64,000 nucleotides of DNA, taken from NCBI RefSeq assembly GCF_021728395.1, contig NZ_JAKKCM010000001.1, forward strand, positions 553,979 to 617,978, read 5' to 3'. Source of the DNA: Vibrio sp. J1-1. GTDB lineage: Bacteria > Pseudomonadota > Gammaproteobacteria > Enterobacterales > Vibrionaceae. Positions 52,441 through 61,961 of this stretch are shown piece after piece. The notes under the pieces are model-generated. The model was not told where the DNA came from and did not search any database. It worked only from the letters and a program-made list of their open reading frames with translations. Positions within the stretch are counted from its first letter, which is position 1. Every line of letters begins with the position of its first letter. Position numbers and translations under genes: made by a program.

Positions 52441-52956
52441 TTAGATTTCCAGAGTGTAGATCTTGTCTGCGAAACGAACACCTCTGATTTCATAAGCATC
52501 CGGGATGACGTTCATTAAGGTAAAACCGCATTTTTCCAACACACGTTCAGAGGCGATATTCCCCTCAGTTACCGTAGCCGAAAACACATTGATCTGATGC
52601 TGCGTATGTGCCCAGCTTATTACGGTTTCGAGAGTTTCGGTGCCTAATTGTTTGCCATAAAACTCTGGCAGAAGCAAATAGCCGACTTCTGCGGTTCCTT
52701 TCTGAACAATAAACCCCGTAATACCTATCGGTTGCTTAGTGACGGAATCTTTTATCACTAAGCAAAGCCAGTGCTCGCTTTTCGTTGTCCACGTTGGTAA
52801 GCGTGAAGCGAACTTTTCTTTTAACTGCACCTCGTTGGGCGCATCGAAACAGAGAGAGATGATATCCCTATCGGTATGAAGACGGTGAAATAATGCCCAG
52901 TCGCTTTCTCCGATAGGGGTCATTATTGTTCTGGGAGTGGTTAAGTGAATCGACAT
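52441..52956 (-). CDS. GNAT family N-acetyltransferase (RimJ/RimL-like)
   Basis: A 171-residue acetyltransferase. The N-terminal RTIMTPIGESDWALFHRLH, the acetyl-CoA region (EVGYLLLPEFYGKQLGTETL) and NIASERVLEKCGF match the Acetyltransf_3 type that modifies protein N-termini or small molecules. The substrate is unknown. AAATAGGAAGC precedes the ATG. It is in the same direction as the thiE operon end and the HAD gene, with no clear coupling. Confidence 0.9.
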   Translation of the reverse strand: MSIHLTTPRTIMTPIGESDWALFHRLHTDRDIISLCFDAPNEVQLKEKFASRLPTWTTKSEHWLCLVIKDSVTKQPIGITGFIVQKGTAEVGYLLLPEFYGKQLGTETLETVISWAHTQHQINVFSATVTEGNIASERVLEKCGFTLMNVIPDAYEIRGVRFADKIYTLEI

Positions 52957-53025
52957 ACGCTTCCTATTTACATTGGTCCGGGTACTTTGCTTCCAAGTGC
53001 CGAAAATATTCTTTATATAGGGAAC

Positions 53026-53640
53026 TTACTCCATCAAACTAAGTAAGTACTCGCAAGCCAGTTTGGGGTCGTCGGCATGACAGATAGCCGATACCAGTGC
53101 CAAACCGTGTACGCCGGTCGCGCTTAGCGCTGGGATGGTGGATTCGTTAATTCCGCCAATTGCGACGATTGGGAGCGATGTGGTATTGAGTGCCATTTTT
53201 AAACCATCTATGCCCCAGTGTTTTAGGGTATTAGTTTTGGTAGATGTTGCACAGATAGCGCTTAAGCCTATGTAATCGATCGGCAATGTGTCTACTTCGG
53301 CGAGCTGTTGTTCATCTTCGATGGATAAACCGAGGATCTTGTTTGGACCAATCAGTTCGCGCGCGATATGAGCTGGCATGTCTGATTGCCCGAGGTGCAC
53401 GCCGTCAGCATCGACTGCAAGTGCAACATCAACTCGGTCATTGATTATCAAAGGTACGTTAGTATTTTTGAGGATATCTTTTACCGCTTGAGCCCGTTCG
53501 ATGAAAGCACGTACGTCACCATGTTTCTCACGAACTTGCACCATGGTCACGCCACCTTCCACTGCTTTACTGACCACATGCTTGAGCGTGGCAAGATCTT
53601 GTTGGTCATCGGTGACCAAATACAAACGATAGGCGTTCAT
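53026..53640 (-). CDS. thiE: Thiamine-phosphate synthase
   Basis: A 204-residue TIM-barrel enzyme that condenses HMP pyrophosphate with thiazole phosphate to make thiamin phosphate. Visible motifs are YLVTDDQQDLA, VQVREKHGDVRAF, INDRVDVALAVDADGVHLGQSD and AIGGINEST. ATG 53640 has AAAGGAAAC upstream and gives the family length. It is the last gene of the thiamin salvage operon, 67 nt after thiM, and the gap contains a hairpin. Confidence 0.95.
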   Translation of the reverse strand: MNAYRLYLVTDDQQDLATLKHVVSKAVEGGVTMVQVREKHGDVRAFIERAQAVKDILKNTNVPLIINDRVDVALAVDADGVHLGQSDMPAHIARELIGPNKILGLSIEDEQQLAEVDTLPIDYIGLSAICATSTKTNTLKHWGIDGLKMALNTTSLPIVAIGGINESTIPALSATGVHGLALVSAICHADDPKLACEYLLSLME

Positions 53641-53652
53641 TTTGTTTCCTTT

Positions 53653-53686
53653 ATGCCTCCAACTCTTCGTTATGAGCCGGAGGCAT
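53653..53686 (-). repeat. Inverted repeat in the thiM-thiE gap
   Basis: ATGCCTCC/GGAGGCAT (53653-53660 and 53679-53686) encloses 18 nt with an inner CTC/GAG pairing. It lies just upstream of the thiE ribosome site. It could tune thiE translation or message stability. Confidence 0.6.
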
Positions 53687-53707
53687 CGATGTAAAGTTGC
53701 TCTGTTG

Positions 53708-54505
53708 TTAGTCTTTAATGACGGTAATCTTGAGTCGTTTTGCCAGTGTTTGTTCATCAAGCTGATACAACTCGTCAAGCAAGGTTAATTGTAAGCTGCC
53801 CGGACCGCGCGCTTGTTCGGCGGCGATTTCACCCGCTACGCCAAGTACGGCAGCGGCGGCCAAACCTGTATCATCACCCACCGCGGCAAATGCGCCAGTG
53901 AGTGCCGATAACGTACAACCCATTCCCGTCACGTATGGCATCATTTCGTGACCATTGCTGAGTGTTACGGTCTGCGATTTTGTCACGATGTAATCTGTCT
54001 CGCCAGAAATCACAACGTTTGCACCATATTCTGCAACCAAAAACTCAGCCGCACCTAAAGCAGTATCGCTGCTATCCAGAGAATCGACCCCTTTGCTCTG
54101 AGCCTGTTCGCCAGCTAGGGCAATGATTTCCGACGCATTACCACGAATGATGAGTTTGTCTGCCAGACGTGCAATTTGACGTGACGTTTCGGTACGCAGT
54201 GTGCTGGCACCGCAGCCGACAGGGTCGAGGACAACGATTTTACCATTGGCATTGGCTTGTTCTACCGCGAAGCTCATTCGTGGTGTCCAATCGCTATCGA
54301 GTGTGCCAATGTTGATCACCAGCGCACCAGCAAATGACATCATTTCTGCCATCTCCTGTTTAGAGTGCGCCATGATTGGAGATGCGCCGACGGCTAGTAG
54401 AGCGTTTGCTGTGTTGTTCATTACCACGTAGTTAGTGATGTTCACAACCAAAGGCTTTTGTTGACGTATAGCGGTTAATGCTTGAGTGATTTGTTCAATT
54501 AACAT
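53708..54505 (-). CDS. thiM: Hydroxyethylthiazole kinase
   Basis: A 265-residue ribokinase-like enzyme that phosphorylates 4-methyl-5-hydroxyethylthiazole for thiamin salvage. Motifs seen: [37 protein letters not shown] and the anion-hole [14 protein letters not shown] with catalytic Cys. The ATG at 54505 follows GGAGAAG; 54517 would start inside this site. It is 12 nt from tenA. Confidence 0.95.
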   Translation of the reverse strand: MLIEQITQALTAIRQQKPLVVNITNYVVMNNTANALLAVGASPIMAHSKQEMAEMMSFAGALVINIGTLDSDWTPRMSFAVEQANANGKIVVLDPVGCGASTLRTETSRQIARLADKLIIRGNASEIIALAGEQAQSKGVDSLDSSDTALGAAEFLVAEYGANVVISGETDYIVTKSQTVTLSNGHEMMPYVTGMGCTLSALTGAFAAVGDDTGLAAAAVLGVAGEIAAEQARGPGSLQLTLLDELYQLDEQTLAKRLKITVIKD

Positions 54506-54517
54506 GGGCTTCTCCAA

Positions 54518-55186
54518 TTAATCTTGATGAGCATTCAAGCCTTGTTGCCAGAAAGCGACTTCCATACGTGTTGCTGTTTTGAATACCTGAATCAGGTTCT
54601 GGCCGCGCTGGCTGTTGATGTCGATTTCAGCTAAAAGCTCGTTAAAGTGCTCAGCACCATCTGCGACACCAGACTGGAACTCTTCTCCGCCATACAGGGT
54701 GATCCAACTTGCGTAAGGGTTACCTTCGATGAGGGTGTTTTCATCGTCCATCAACATTTTGCCAATAACGGCGTAGCCGATAGAGCAAGGTGCTAATGCG
54801 GCATACAGGTCAACCAAGTCACCGGTCATCCCCGCATCCAATACATAGCGCGTGTAGGCGACGGTGCCAAAATCTTCAGGTTCGTTTTCCAGGTCGGATT
54901 CAGTTAAACCCCATTGACCACAGTAAGTCACATGATGAGCGATTTCGGAATCCAATAAAGCATGAACGCTCGGTAGTGCGCGGCGCATGTCATACAAAGT
55001 CCGTGCTTTATAAATTGCTAATGCATAAGCGCGCGCGTATTGCTTGAGAAATAAAAAGTCCTGTTTCAAATAATGCAGAAAACAAGGCTGAGCGAGCGTA
55101 CCTTGCGCTAATTGCTGAACGAAGAGGTGCTGTGTGTATTCCTGCCAGTCTTGACGGCAAGCGTCGATCAAATCTTGGTATTTCAT
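54518..55186 (-). CDS. tenA: Aminopyrimidine aminohydrolase TenA
   Basis: A 222-residue TenA-family enzyme that converts 4-amino-5-aminomethyl-2-methylpyrimidine, a thiamin breakdown product, to HMP. The conserved catalytic Cys is in LAPCSIGYAVIG near residue 135, and a late YGGEEFQSGV segment is family-typical. The location between the HMP-precursor transporter and thiM supports thiamin salvage. The ribosome site GAGGTGATC is good. Confidence 0.94.
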   Translation of the reverse strand: MKYQDLIDACRQDWQEYTQHLFVQQLAQGTLAQPCFLHYLKQDFLFLKQYARAYALAIYKARTLYDMRRALPSVHALLDSEIAHHVTYCGQWGLTESDLENEPEDFGTVAYTRYVLDAGMTGDLVDLYAALAPCSIGYAVIGKMLMDDENTLIEGNPYASWITLYGGEEFQSGVADGAEHFNELLAEIDINSQRGQNLIQVFKTATRMEVAFWQQGLNAHQD

Positions 55187-55204
55187 AACGGGATCACCTC
55201 AGAA

Positions 55205-56155
55205 TTAGTCAAAGCTAGGCACGTAATCTTTTGCTTTTGGCAGCGTTTCGATGATTTTTTGTGAGTACATGAATTCGGCGTAATCGTCGTAACGTTTTAG
55301 ATCTACCGCAGATGGGCGAAGCGCGAAACGAGTCAAGGTGTCATTCCACGCGCGTTGGTTCAGCTCGTTGTTCAGCGTGTCTGGTGAGTAAGCCACAAAC
55401 TCTTTCCAAGATTGTTTTGGATGGTTCACGATGTAAGTGGTGGCTTGCTCAAGCGCTTTGTTGAAGGCTTTAATCGCGTCTTTGTCATAGCTGTTTGCAT
55501 TCGCGACAAACACAAGTTCGTCATACGCAGGCACGCCGTGTTCTTCTGGGAAGAAGGCTTTGGCTTGGTAACCTTCTAACGCAAGTTGGTTAGTTTCGAA
55601 GTTACGTAGACCACCCCAAATCGCATCCACATTGCCTGATGCCAGAGATGAAGATAGTGCCCAACCTACGTTGATGATTTGCACGTCAGAAAACTTCACA
55701 TTCTCTTGTGCCAACATGGTGCCGATGGTCGCTTCTTCGTTCCCTGCGATAGCAATACCAATCTTCTTGCCCTTTAGATCGGCAAGGCTGTCGTTCTTAC
55801 CGTTGTCCAGCACCATCATGGTATTCAGCGGAGTTGCGATGAGCGTTGCTGAGCGGATAAGTGGTAAACCTGCGGCAACATCAATCGTCAGACTTGGTTG
55901 ATATGAAATTGCCATATCCACTTTGCCAGCGGCGACCAGTTTAGGTGGCGTGCTTGGGTCGGCAGGCTCTTGAATATTGATTTGCAACCCTTGCTCTTTA
56001 AAGTAGCCACGCTCTTTTGCAATCACAATAGGGCCGTGGTTCGGGTTCACGAACCAATCCAACATCAACGTCAGTTCTTTTTCAGCCGCCAGTACATTAG
56101 TCGAGGCAATCGCAGTAAGTAGGGCCGCTGCACTCATTAGTTTGTTTTTATTCAT
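55205..56155 (-). CDS. thiY: Periplasmic pyrimidine-precursor binding protein ThiY
   Basis: A 316-residue NMT1/THI5-like periplasmic protein with a signal peptide (residues 1-23, ASTNVLA). The N-terminal ELTLMLDWFVNPNHGPIVIAKERGYF is strongly characteristic of ThiY. It binds N-formyl-4-amino-5-aminomethyl-2-methylpyrimidine or a related precursor and delivers it to ThiX/ThiZ. GAAGATACCTC precedes the ATG. It lies in the same operon as tenA. Confidence 0.93.
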   Translation of the reverse strand: MNKNKLMSAAALLTAIASTNVLAAEKELTLMLDWFVNPNHGPIVIAKERGYFKEQGLQINIQEPADPSTPPKLVAAGKVDMAISYQPSLTIDVAAGLPLIRSATLIATPLNTMMVLDNGKNDSLADLKGKKIGIAIAGNEEATIGTMLAQENVKFSDVQIINVGWALSSSLASGNVDAIWGGLRNFETNQLALEGYQAKAFFPEEHGVPAYDELVFVANANSYDKDAIKAFNKALEQATTYIVNHPKQSWKEFVAYSPDTLNNELNQRAWNDTLTRFALRPSAVDLKRYDDYAEFMYSQKIIETLPKAKDYVPSFD

Positions 56156-56192
56156 GAGGTATCTTCCTTTTAGTAATCTCTATTTGTTGTAT

Positions 56193-56993
56193 CTATTTGC
56201 TTTCCCAAGGGATGGCTTTTTTCAATAATTTGTCAGTAATGAAGTAGAGCGCGATGGACAGCACGGCGAGGATAAACAGCGCCGCAAACATCTCGTCGAT
56301 GATCATGCGCGCGTTGGCTTGTAGCATCAGATAACCCAAACCTTCACTGGAACCGACCCATTCACCGACGACCGCACCAATCGGGGCGATAACGACCGCG
56401 ACACGAATGCCAGAAGCCAATGTTGGTAGTGCCGCGGGTAATTGAATGTGGCGCAATAGTTGCCATTTCGAAGCGCCCATGGTTTTGGCCAAATCCAGGT
56501 ATCCGGTTGGGGTATTGCGTAAACCGTCGTAACAACATGTCGTAACAGGGAAAAAGATGATGATCGCTGCCATCACGACTTTTGAAGCGATGCCGTAACC
56601 AAGCCAAAGCATCAGCACGGGTGCGATGGCAAATACCGGAATCGCTTGGCTTGCAATCAGAATGGGCAACAGCCAGCGTTTTAGCGGCTCGAACAGCAAC
56701 ATTTGCAGTGCAAACAACAAACCCATCGACAAACCGAACCCGAGACCTAATAAGATCTCCTGTGCGGTGACCCAGGTATGAGCGAGTAACACGTCGTAGC
56801 GGGACAACAATCTATTCAGCACATCAACAGGCGCAGGCAAAATGAAGCTGGGCATATTGAACACTACGACAATCAGTTGCCACAGACCTAAGATGACTGC
56901 TGTGCTGATCACCAAACGTAATACTGGATGGGTGACTCGCTCTTTTTTACTGATACGTGTCGAGACGGAGTTGTATTGAGTCATATCACTCAT
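56193..56993 (-). CDS. thiX: ABC transporter permease ThiX
   Basis: A 266-residue permease with six membrane helices. The cytoplasmic EAA-like loop (LAKTMGASKWQLLRHIQLPAALP) contacts the ATPase. The start overlaps the thiZ stop by 8 nt, so they are translationally coupled. It moves the precursor captured by ThiY across the inner membrane. MTQYN four codons in is an alternative start. Confidence 0.93.
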   Translation of the reverse strand: MSDMTQYNSVSTRISKKERVTHPVLRLVISTAVILGLWQLIVVVFNMPSFILPAPVDVLNRLLSRYDVLLAHTWVTAQEILLGLGFGLSMGLLFALQMLLFEPLKRWLLPILIASQAIPVFAIAPVLMLWLGYGIASKVVMAAIIIFFPVTTCCYDGLRNTPTGYLDLAKTMGASKWQLLRHIQLPAALPTLASGIRVAVVIAPIGAVVGEWVGSSEGLGYLMLQANARMIIDEMFAALFILAVLSIALYFITDKLLKKAIPWESK

Positions 56994-57744
56994 AATCTAT
57001 CTCCAGTTGATCCAAAATCGCTTGTTGCAAAGCCGCGCATTCACTATCAAGAATTCGAGGGGGGAGAGATTGTGGTACCAGCAGATGCTTGGCCTGTGCT
57101 GGTGTGCCTTGCAGTACATACAGTTGGTGGGCAAGCCGGACAGCTTCTTGTGGATCGTGAGTAATTAGTACCACTGTCTTTTCTTTGAGCAGCGTGGCCG
57201 ATAAGGTTTGCAGTTTATGACGAGTCACGGCATCGAGCGCAGAGAAGGGTTCGTCCATCAATACCAGAGGCTTGTCCTGCATTAAAGTGCGAGCAAGGGC
57301 AACACGCTGGCGCATACCTCCGGAAAGTTGTGCGGGTTTGGCATCTGCGTAGTCAGTTAATCCAACTTGTTTGAGTAATTGAATAGCGCGCTGCTTCTCA
57401 CCTGCTGAATTTGAGTTGGCGTGAGAAAAGCGAGAACTCAAACAGACGTTGTCCAGCACATTGAGCCACGGAAGCAACAAATCTTGCTGTGCCATATACG
57501 CAATACGGTCGTGTATGGCTAGCCCATCGGTAGTCGTAAGTGCACCTTGCCACTCAACTTGGTCATCTAATAAGCCGGCTAGATAACGCAAAATGGTGGT
57601 TTTACCGCAGCCACTGCGCCCCAATAATACCGTCCACTGACCTGCGGGAATGGTCATATTCACCCCTGCCAGCGTGGGTGTCTGGCTGTCGTTGTATTGT
57701 AGACTGGCGTTACTCAGCTGGATACCAAGCGCATTAGCGTACAT
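56986..57744 (-). CDS. thiZ: ABC transporter ATP-binding protein ThiZ
   Basis: A 252-residue ATPase with Walker A GRSGCGKT, signature LSGGMRQRVALAR, Walker B LVLMDEPFSALD and H-loop LITHDPQEA. It powers ThiX/ThiY uptake. The start overlaps thiD by 11 nt and the end overlaps thiX by 8 nt. The symbol is based on operon context, since ATPases are alike in sequence. Confidence 0.92.
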   Translation of the reverse strand: MYANALGIQLSNASLQYNDSQTPTLAGVNMTIPAGQWTVLLGRSGCGKTTILRYLAGLLDDQVEWQGALTTTDGLAIHDRIAYMAQQDLLLPWLNVLDNVCLSSRFSHANSNSAGEKQRAIQLLKQVGLTDYADAKPAQLSGGMRQRVALARTLMQDKPLVLMDEPFSALDAVTRHKLQTLSATLLKEKTVVLITHDPQEAVRLAHQLYVLQGTPAQAKHLLVPQSLPPRILDSECAALQQAILDQLEIDYE

Positions 57745-58591
57745 ACGTGTGGCCTGCGAAGAAGTGGTGAACCGGGCCGTGACCTTTACCTACTTCCAGC
57801 TCATCAGCATGGGCGATCGCTTGAGAGATATACTGCTTACCTAAATGCACCGCTTTGTGCAGGTTATTGCCTTGTCCAAGGTAAGAAGCAATCGCCGAAG
57901 AAAGGGTACAGCCCGTACCGTGAGTATTCTTGGTGGGGAAACGCTTCGCGCTAATGAGTTCATAAGAGTCTTGCATGATCAGTAGATCGTTACTGTTTTC
58001 ACTTTTCTCCAAGTGACCGCCTTTCAACAAGACTGCTTTTGCGCCGAGAGCACGCAAATTCGCAATCATCTCATTCATTTCGGCTTCGGATTCCGGTGCT
58101 GCTTTTCCGGTTAATGCTGCACCTTCAGGAAGATTAGGGGTGATGATGTCCGCGAGAGGGATGAGTTCTTCTTTTAGCGTGCTAATCGCGGAGTGCTCCA
58201 GCAATAAATCACCGCTGGTGGCGACCATTACCGGGTCAATGACCAGATGCTTCGGTTGGTATTGTTTAATCTTGTTCGCAACTACTTTGATGATGTTGGA
58301 ATCGGCCAGCATGCCGACTTTAACCGCCACGATATTAAGATCAGTAAACACCGCATCGAGTTGGCTTTCTACGTGCTCAAGTGGGATAGGAAAAATGGCG
58401 GAAACGCCTTGAGTGTTTTGTGAAGTAATGGCGGTAATGACAGAGCAGGCAAAACTGCCTGTTGCAGACATGGCTTTAATGTCTGCCTGAATACCAGCGC
58501 CGCCACCGCTATCTGAACCAGCGATCGTCAAAACGATAGGCGTGCTTGAAGATGGCGTCTTGTGTGAATAAGGCTGTGATTGCTGCGTCAT
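57734..58591 (-). CDS. thiD: Hydroxymethylpyrimidine/phosphomethylpyrimidine kinase
   Basis: A 285-residue ribokinase-like enzyme that phosphorylates HMP twice to HMP-PP. Motifs seen: TIAGSDSGGGAGIQADIKAM, VAVKVGMLADSNI, DPVMVATSG and the C-terminal KNTHGTGCTLSSAIA. It heads the operon, immediately downstream of a TPP riboswitch. The N-terminal 15 residues before TIAGSD are longer than usual. Confidence 0.95.
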   Translation of the reverse strand: MTQQSQPYSHKTPSSSTPIVLTIAGSDSGGGAGIQADIKAMSATGSFACSVITAITSQNTQGVSAIFPIPLEHVESQLDAVFTDLNIVAVKVGMLADSNIIKVVANKIKQYQPKHLVIDPVMVATSGDLLLEHSAISTLKEELIPLADIITPNLPEGAALTGKAAPESEAEMNEMIANLRALGAKAVLLKGGHLEKSENSNDLLIMQDSYELISAKRFPTKNTHGTGCTLSSAIASYLGQGNNLHKAVHLGKQYISQAIAHADELEVGKGHGPVHHFFAGHTYVR

Positions 58592-59152
58592 GGTCGCTCC
58601 TATTACAAGACGTATAGGAACTGACTTTGACCACGGTGGGCAGATCGATTTTCGTATCCGCTGCAGCGTGCCTAGTAAGTTAGGCGAAAGGCAAAGTACT
58701 CATAGTTCCCTACGTCAGTGCTAACTGAATCAGGTTCAACGGGTCTCGAATTTCGATCTCAGCCAACGCTTAATGCGTGGCCCCCCGACTATTTCGCTAG
58801 GATGATAGCAGGACAGTTCCTCAAGGGATACTTTTTTGAGTATTCACTTGTGTGTCGTGAGTGATAGAGTAAGGTTTAGTCTGTTTTGTAGCGCAAAATT
58901 TACCAGTGTAACTATCTGGTTTGTGTGCAAATACTGGAATATTAAATAAACAATCGTGGTCTCACTTAGCAAGGATTAGCACAAAAAAAGGTTAAAAAAC
59001 TGTTAAAATTTGACGCATTGCCAATTTAACTTTACTGAATTAACAGTAAGTTATTTAACCTGAGCTTGGGATAAGGAAGTCAGCAACTATTTGATTATTT
59101 CGAGAACAGGTTAATTTGGAAGGCTAAGACGATCATCGAGCAAGGAGACTTC
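58592..59152. other. Divergent control region between thiD and the TldD-like gene
   Basis: About 560 nt. It holds the TPP riboswitch (58694-58790) on the thiD side and, on the other side, the promoter region of the TldD-like gene with two TTAACAG/GTTAA-rich stretches near 59000-59060. No other gene is seen. Confidence 0.45.
58694..58790 (-). promoter_or_regulatory. TPP riboswitch (THI element)
   Basis: On the minus strand the conserved blocks appear in order: GTCGGGGGGCC, then GGCTGAGATC, GAGACCCGTTGAACCTGA, GTTAGCACTGACG and TAGGGAACTA. This is the classic THI-box order. It lies about 100 nt upstream of thiD and should shut off the operon when thiamin pyrophosphate is high. Confidence 0.95.
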
Positions 59153-60538
59153 ATGCTTAATTCTGTAACAGCGAAGTCAGTGATCGATCATGCTCTTTTT
59201 TTAGGAGCTGATTTCGCTGAGCTATTCGTTGAACATCATCAAACTAACACCGTCCAGATCGCATCTGGTGAGGTGGATAAGGTCAATTCCGGTATCGATT
59301 TTGGTATCGGTATTCGCCTCTTCTTCGGTCACAAAGTGCTTTATGGCTACACCAACAGCACTGACGAAGCGGAACTTAAACGCGTAACTTCATTGCTAGC
59401 CGCGAAAGACAAACGTAAGCAAATCGCATCAGCCGGTTCTCTTAATTTGAATCGCTATCCAGTTCAGCACAGTTGTCGTTTGCCACTTAGCAAAGACGCT
59501 AATCTGGATTCTAAAATCGCGTTCCTTTTAAAAGTTGACCAAGCGGCACGAGCAGAAAGTGAATACATCAGCCAGTTTATTGGTAGCGTGCTACAGCGAG
59601 AGCAAAAGGTAACGATCTTCAACTCAGAAGGTCTACACGTTGACGATACACGGCACTACATTCGCGTTGCAGGTAACACCGTTGCGCAAAAAGGTAATGA
59701 ACAATCTTCTGGTATGGAAGGCCCGGGAGCATTGGCTGGCTGGGAATTTAGTGAACAACTGGATGCTAAAGAACTAGGCCAAACTATCGCACAACAAGCT
59801 TTGGTTAAGCTTGGCGCGGATGTGTGTCCATCTGGCGAAATGCCAGTCGTTATCGGTAATGGTTTTGGTGGTGTTATCTTCCACGAAGCGTGTGGTCACT
59901 TGCTTGAAACCACATCGGTTGCGAAGAAGGCGTCAGTATTCCACGACAAGATGGGCGAAATGATTGCTCATACTGCTGTGAGCGCGGTCGATGATGGCAC
60001 CATGATTAATGAGTGGGGTTCAATTCATGTCGATGATGAAGGTATGTCTACTCAGCGCACTCAACTTATCAAAGATGGTAAGTTAACCAGCTTTATGGTC
60101 GACAAAATGGGCGCGATGAAAACGGGTTATGAGCCAACGGGGTCTGGCCGTCGCCAAAACTACAAGTTTGCTCCGACTTCTCGTATGCGTAACACCTTTA
60201 TTGAAGAAGGTGAGCACTCACTCGATGATATGCTGGCGGGGGTTGAGCGTGGTATTTATGCCAAGAAAATGGGCGGCGGTTCTGTTCAGCCGGGTACGGG
60301 CGAGTTCAACTTTGCAGTACGTGAAGCTTATTTGATAGAAAACGGCAAAATTACAAAACCACTCAAAGCGGCAACGCTGATCAGTACGGGACCTAAAGTT
60401 CTGAAAGAAATCAGCATGGTGGGCAAGGATATGGCGCTTGCATCGGGTATGTGTGGGTCAGTGAGTGGTGCAGTACCAACAAGTGTGGGTCAACCTTCGC
60501 TGAAAGTAGATAACATTCTGGTAGGAGGTGGTAACTAA
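59153..60538 (+). CDS. TldD/PmbA family metallopeptidase, TldD-like subunit
   Basis: A 461-residue protein. The TldD metal-binding HExxxH is HEACGHLLE near residue 245, inside GFGGVIFHEACGHLLETTS. C-terminal GSVQPGTGEFNFAVREAYLIE and MCGSVSGAVPTSVGQPSLKV are also family-typical. In E. coli TldD/TldE cleaves unfolded peptides such as microcin B17 leader and CcdA. This pair is probably a second copy beside canonical tldD/pmbA. The stop overlaps the next start as TAATG. Confidence 0.88.
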   Translation: MLNSVTAKSVIDHALFLGADFAELFVEHHQTNTVQIASGEVDKVNSGIDFGIGIRLFFGHKVLYGYTNSTDEAELKRVTSLLAAKDKRKQIASAGSLNLNRYPVQHSCRLPLSKDANLDSKIAFLLKVDQAARAESEYISQFIGSVLQREQKVTIFNSEGLHVDDTRHYIRVAGNTVAQKGNEQSSGMEGPGALAGWEFSEQLDAKELGQTIAQQALVKLGADVCPSGEMPVVIGNGFGGVIFHEACGHLLETTSVAKKASVFHDKMGEMIAHTAVSAVDDGTMINEWGSIHVDDEGMSTQRTQLIKDGKLTSFMVDKMGAMKTGYEPTGSGRRQNYKFAPTSRMRNTFIEEGEHSLDDMLAGVERGIYAKKMGGGSVQPGTGEFNFAVREAYLIENGKITKPLKAATLISTGPKVLKEISMVGKDMALASGMCGSVSGAVPTSVGQPSLKVDNILVGGGN

Positions 60539-61881
60539 TGAGCCAAGAACAACAACTTCTTAATGCCGTTGATTACGTCCTGTCAGAAGCCAAACGCCAA
60601 GGAGCAGAAGCGGATGTGATAGTTAATCGCAACAGCAGCTTCTCTCTCAAAGCGAACCAAGGCAAGCTGGATGAATACAAAGTAAGCTCGAGTCAGGTAT
60701 TAGGTGTTCGAGTGGTGAAAGACGCGCGAGTGGCGACCAGCTACTCTGAGTCACTAGAACAACCAAGCTTAGATTTGATGCTGACTAATGCGTTGCAGAG
60801 CGCGCGCTTCTCCAAGCAAGATGAACATCAAACGATCAGCTGTGTAGACAGCAATATCACTACTGATGTTGAGGAAATTGCGCAGGAAGATCCCACGTCT
60901 GTTGATCAAAAAATCGAGCTTTCTTTGGCGCTTGAGCAAGGCGTGGTCAGCTTACCTCATGCTTCAAGCTCGCCATACAACGGTTACAGCGATGGTGAAA
61001 CTCAGCTGATCATTGCCAATACACAAGGTACTCTATGTCAGCATTTTGAACGATCTTTCAACTGTTACGCCTACACGCTTTTTGAGAAAGACGGTAAGCA
61101 GTCGATGGCGGGTAAGATGTCAGTAGGGCGTCGTTTCGATGAGTTGAACTCTGCGTTTTGTATTGAAGAGGGTTACAACTTAGCCCGTGACTTGCTTGAT
61201 GGCAGCCCGGTTAAGACAGGCAACTATCCAGCTATCTTCCATATCGATGCGCTAAGCAGTTTGTTCGGTGCATTCGGTAGTGCTTTTTCTGGTGTAAGTG
61301 CAGTGAAAGGGATTACACCACTGGGTAGCAAGCTCGGTCAAAGCGTTGCAAGTGATTTGATTACCTTTACTGACACCGCGTACATGGCAAATGGTATGGC
61401 GATTTGCGGATTTGATAGCGAAGGCTTTGCAACTCAGGACAATGTGTTAATTGATAATGGCCAGTTAAATACGTTGTTACACAACAGCCATACGGCAAGC
61501 TACTTAGGTGCTGTTTCAACCGCGAGTGCGGCTCGGGGAGCTAAATCAAGCTTAGATGTCGCCGCTAACCACAAAGTTATTGCTACGGGCAAGAGCAGTG
61601 TTGCGGAAGTTAAATCGGGTGAGTACCTTGAGCTTGTGGAGCTACAAGGCGTTCATTCTGGCGCAGATGCCGTCAGCGGTGATTTCTCGTTTGGCGCGAG
61701 CGGCTTCTTATGTCGCGATGGTCAACGTGTTCAACCTGTTCGCGGTATTACTGTCGCGGGTAACTTCTATAAGATGTTGCAAGAAGTAGAAGCAGTCGGA
61801 GATACACAGCTGAAGAATGACAGCCGTACCTTCTTCGCACCAGATGTGCGTTTTGCTCGCTTGAGTATCGGCGGAAAATAA
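60538..61881 (+). CDS. TldD/PmbA family protein, TldE-like subunit
   Basis: A 447-residue partner protein of the TldE/PmbA type. It lacks the HExxxH motif but shares the fold, with conserved VDYVLSEAKRQGAEADVIVNRNS, then AASARGAKSS and a C-terminal GDFSFGASGFLCRDGQRVQPVRG. It is expected to form a heterodimer with the TldD-like product. The one-base overlap indicates equal synthesis. Confidence 0.87.
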   Translation: MSQEQQLLNAVDYVLSEAKRQGAEADVIVNRNSSFSLKANQGKLDEYKVSSSQVLGVRVVKDARVATSYSESLEQPSLDLMLTNALQSARFSKQDEHQTISCVDSNITTDVEEIAQEDPTSVDQKIELSLALEQGVVSLPHASSSPYNGYSDGETQLIIANTQGTLCQHFERSFNCYAYTLFEKDGKQSMAGKMSVGRRFDELNSAFCIEEGYNLARDLLDGSPVKTGNYPAIFHIDALSSLFGAFGSAFSGVSAVKGITPLGSKLGQSVASDLITFTDTAYMANGMAICGFDSEGFATQDNVLIDNGQLNTLLHNSHTASYLGAVSTASAARGAKSSLDVAANHKVIATGKSSVAEVKSGEYLELVELQGVHSGADAVSGDFSFGASGFLCRDGQRVQPVRGITVAGNFYKMLQEVEAVGDTQLKNDSRTFFAPDVRFARLSIGGK

Positions 61882-61905
61882 GCCCATCATTAGAAATTCA
61901 GAAAC

Positions 61906-61937
61906 AAAAAGAGGACTCCATTGAGTCCTCTTTCGTT
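61906..61937 (+). terminator. Intrinsic terminator after the TldE-like gene
   Basis: AAAGAGGACT/AGTCCTCTTT (61908-61917 and 61924-61933) with a 6-nt loop. It is followed by CGTTTTT, and A5 on its left allows use by trmY too. Confidence 0.85.
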
Positions 61938-61961
61938 TTTTAATCAGCAGTCAGCGAAGCA

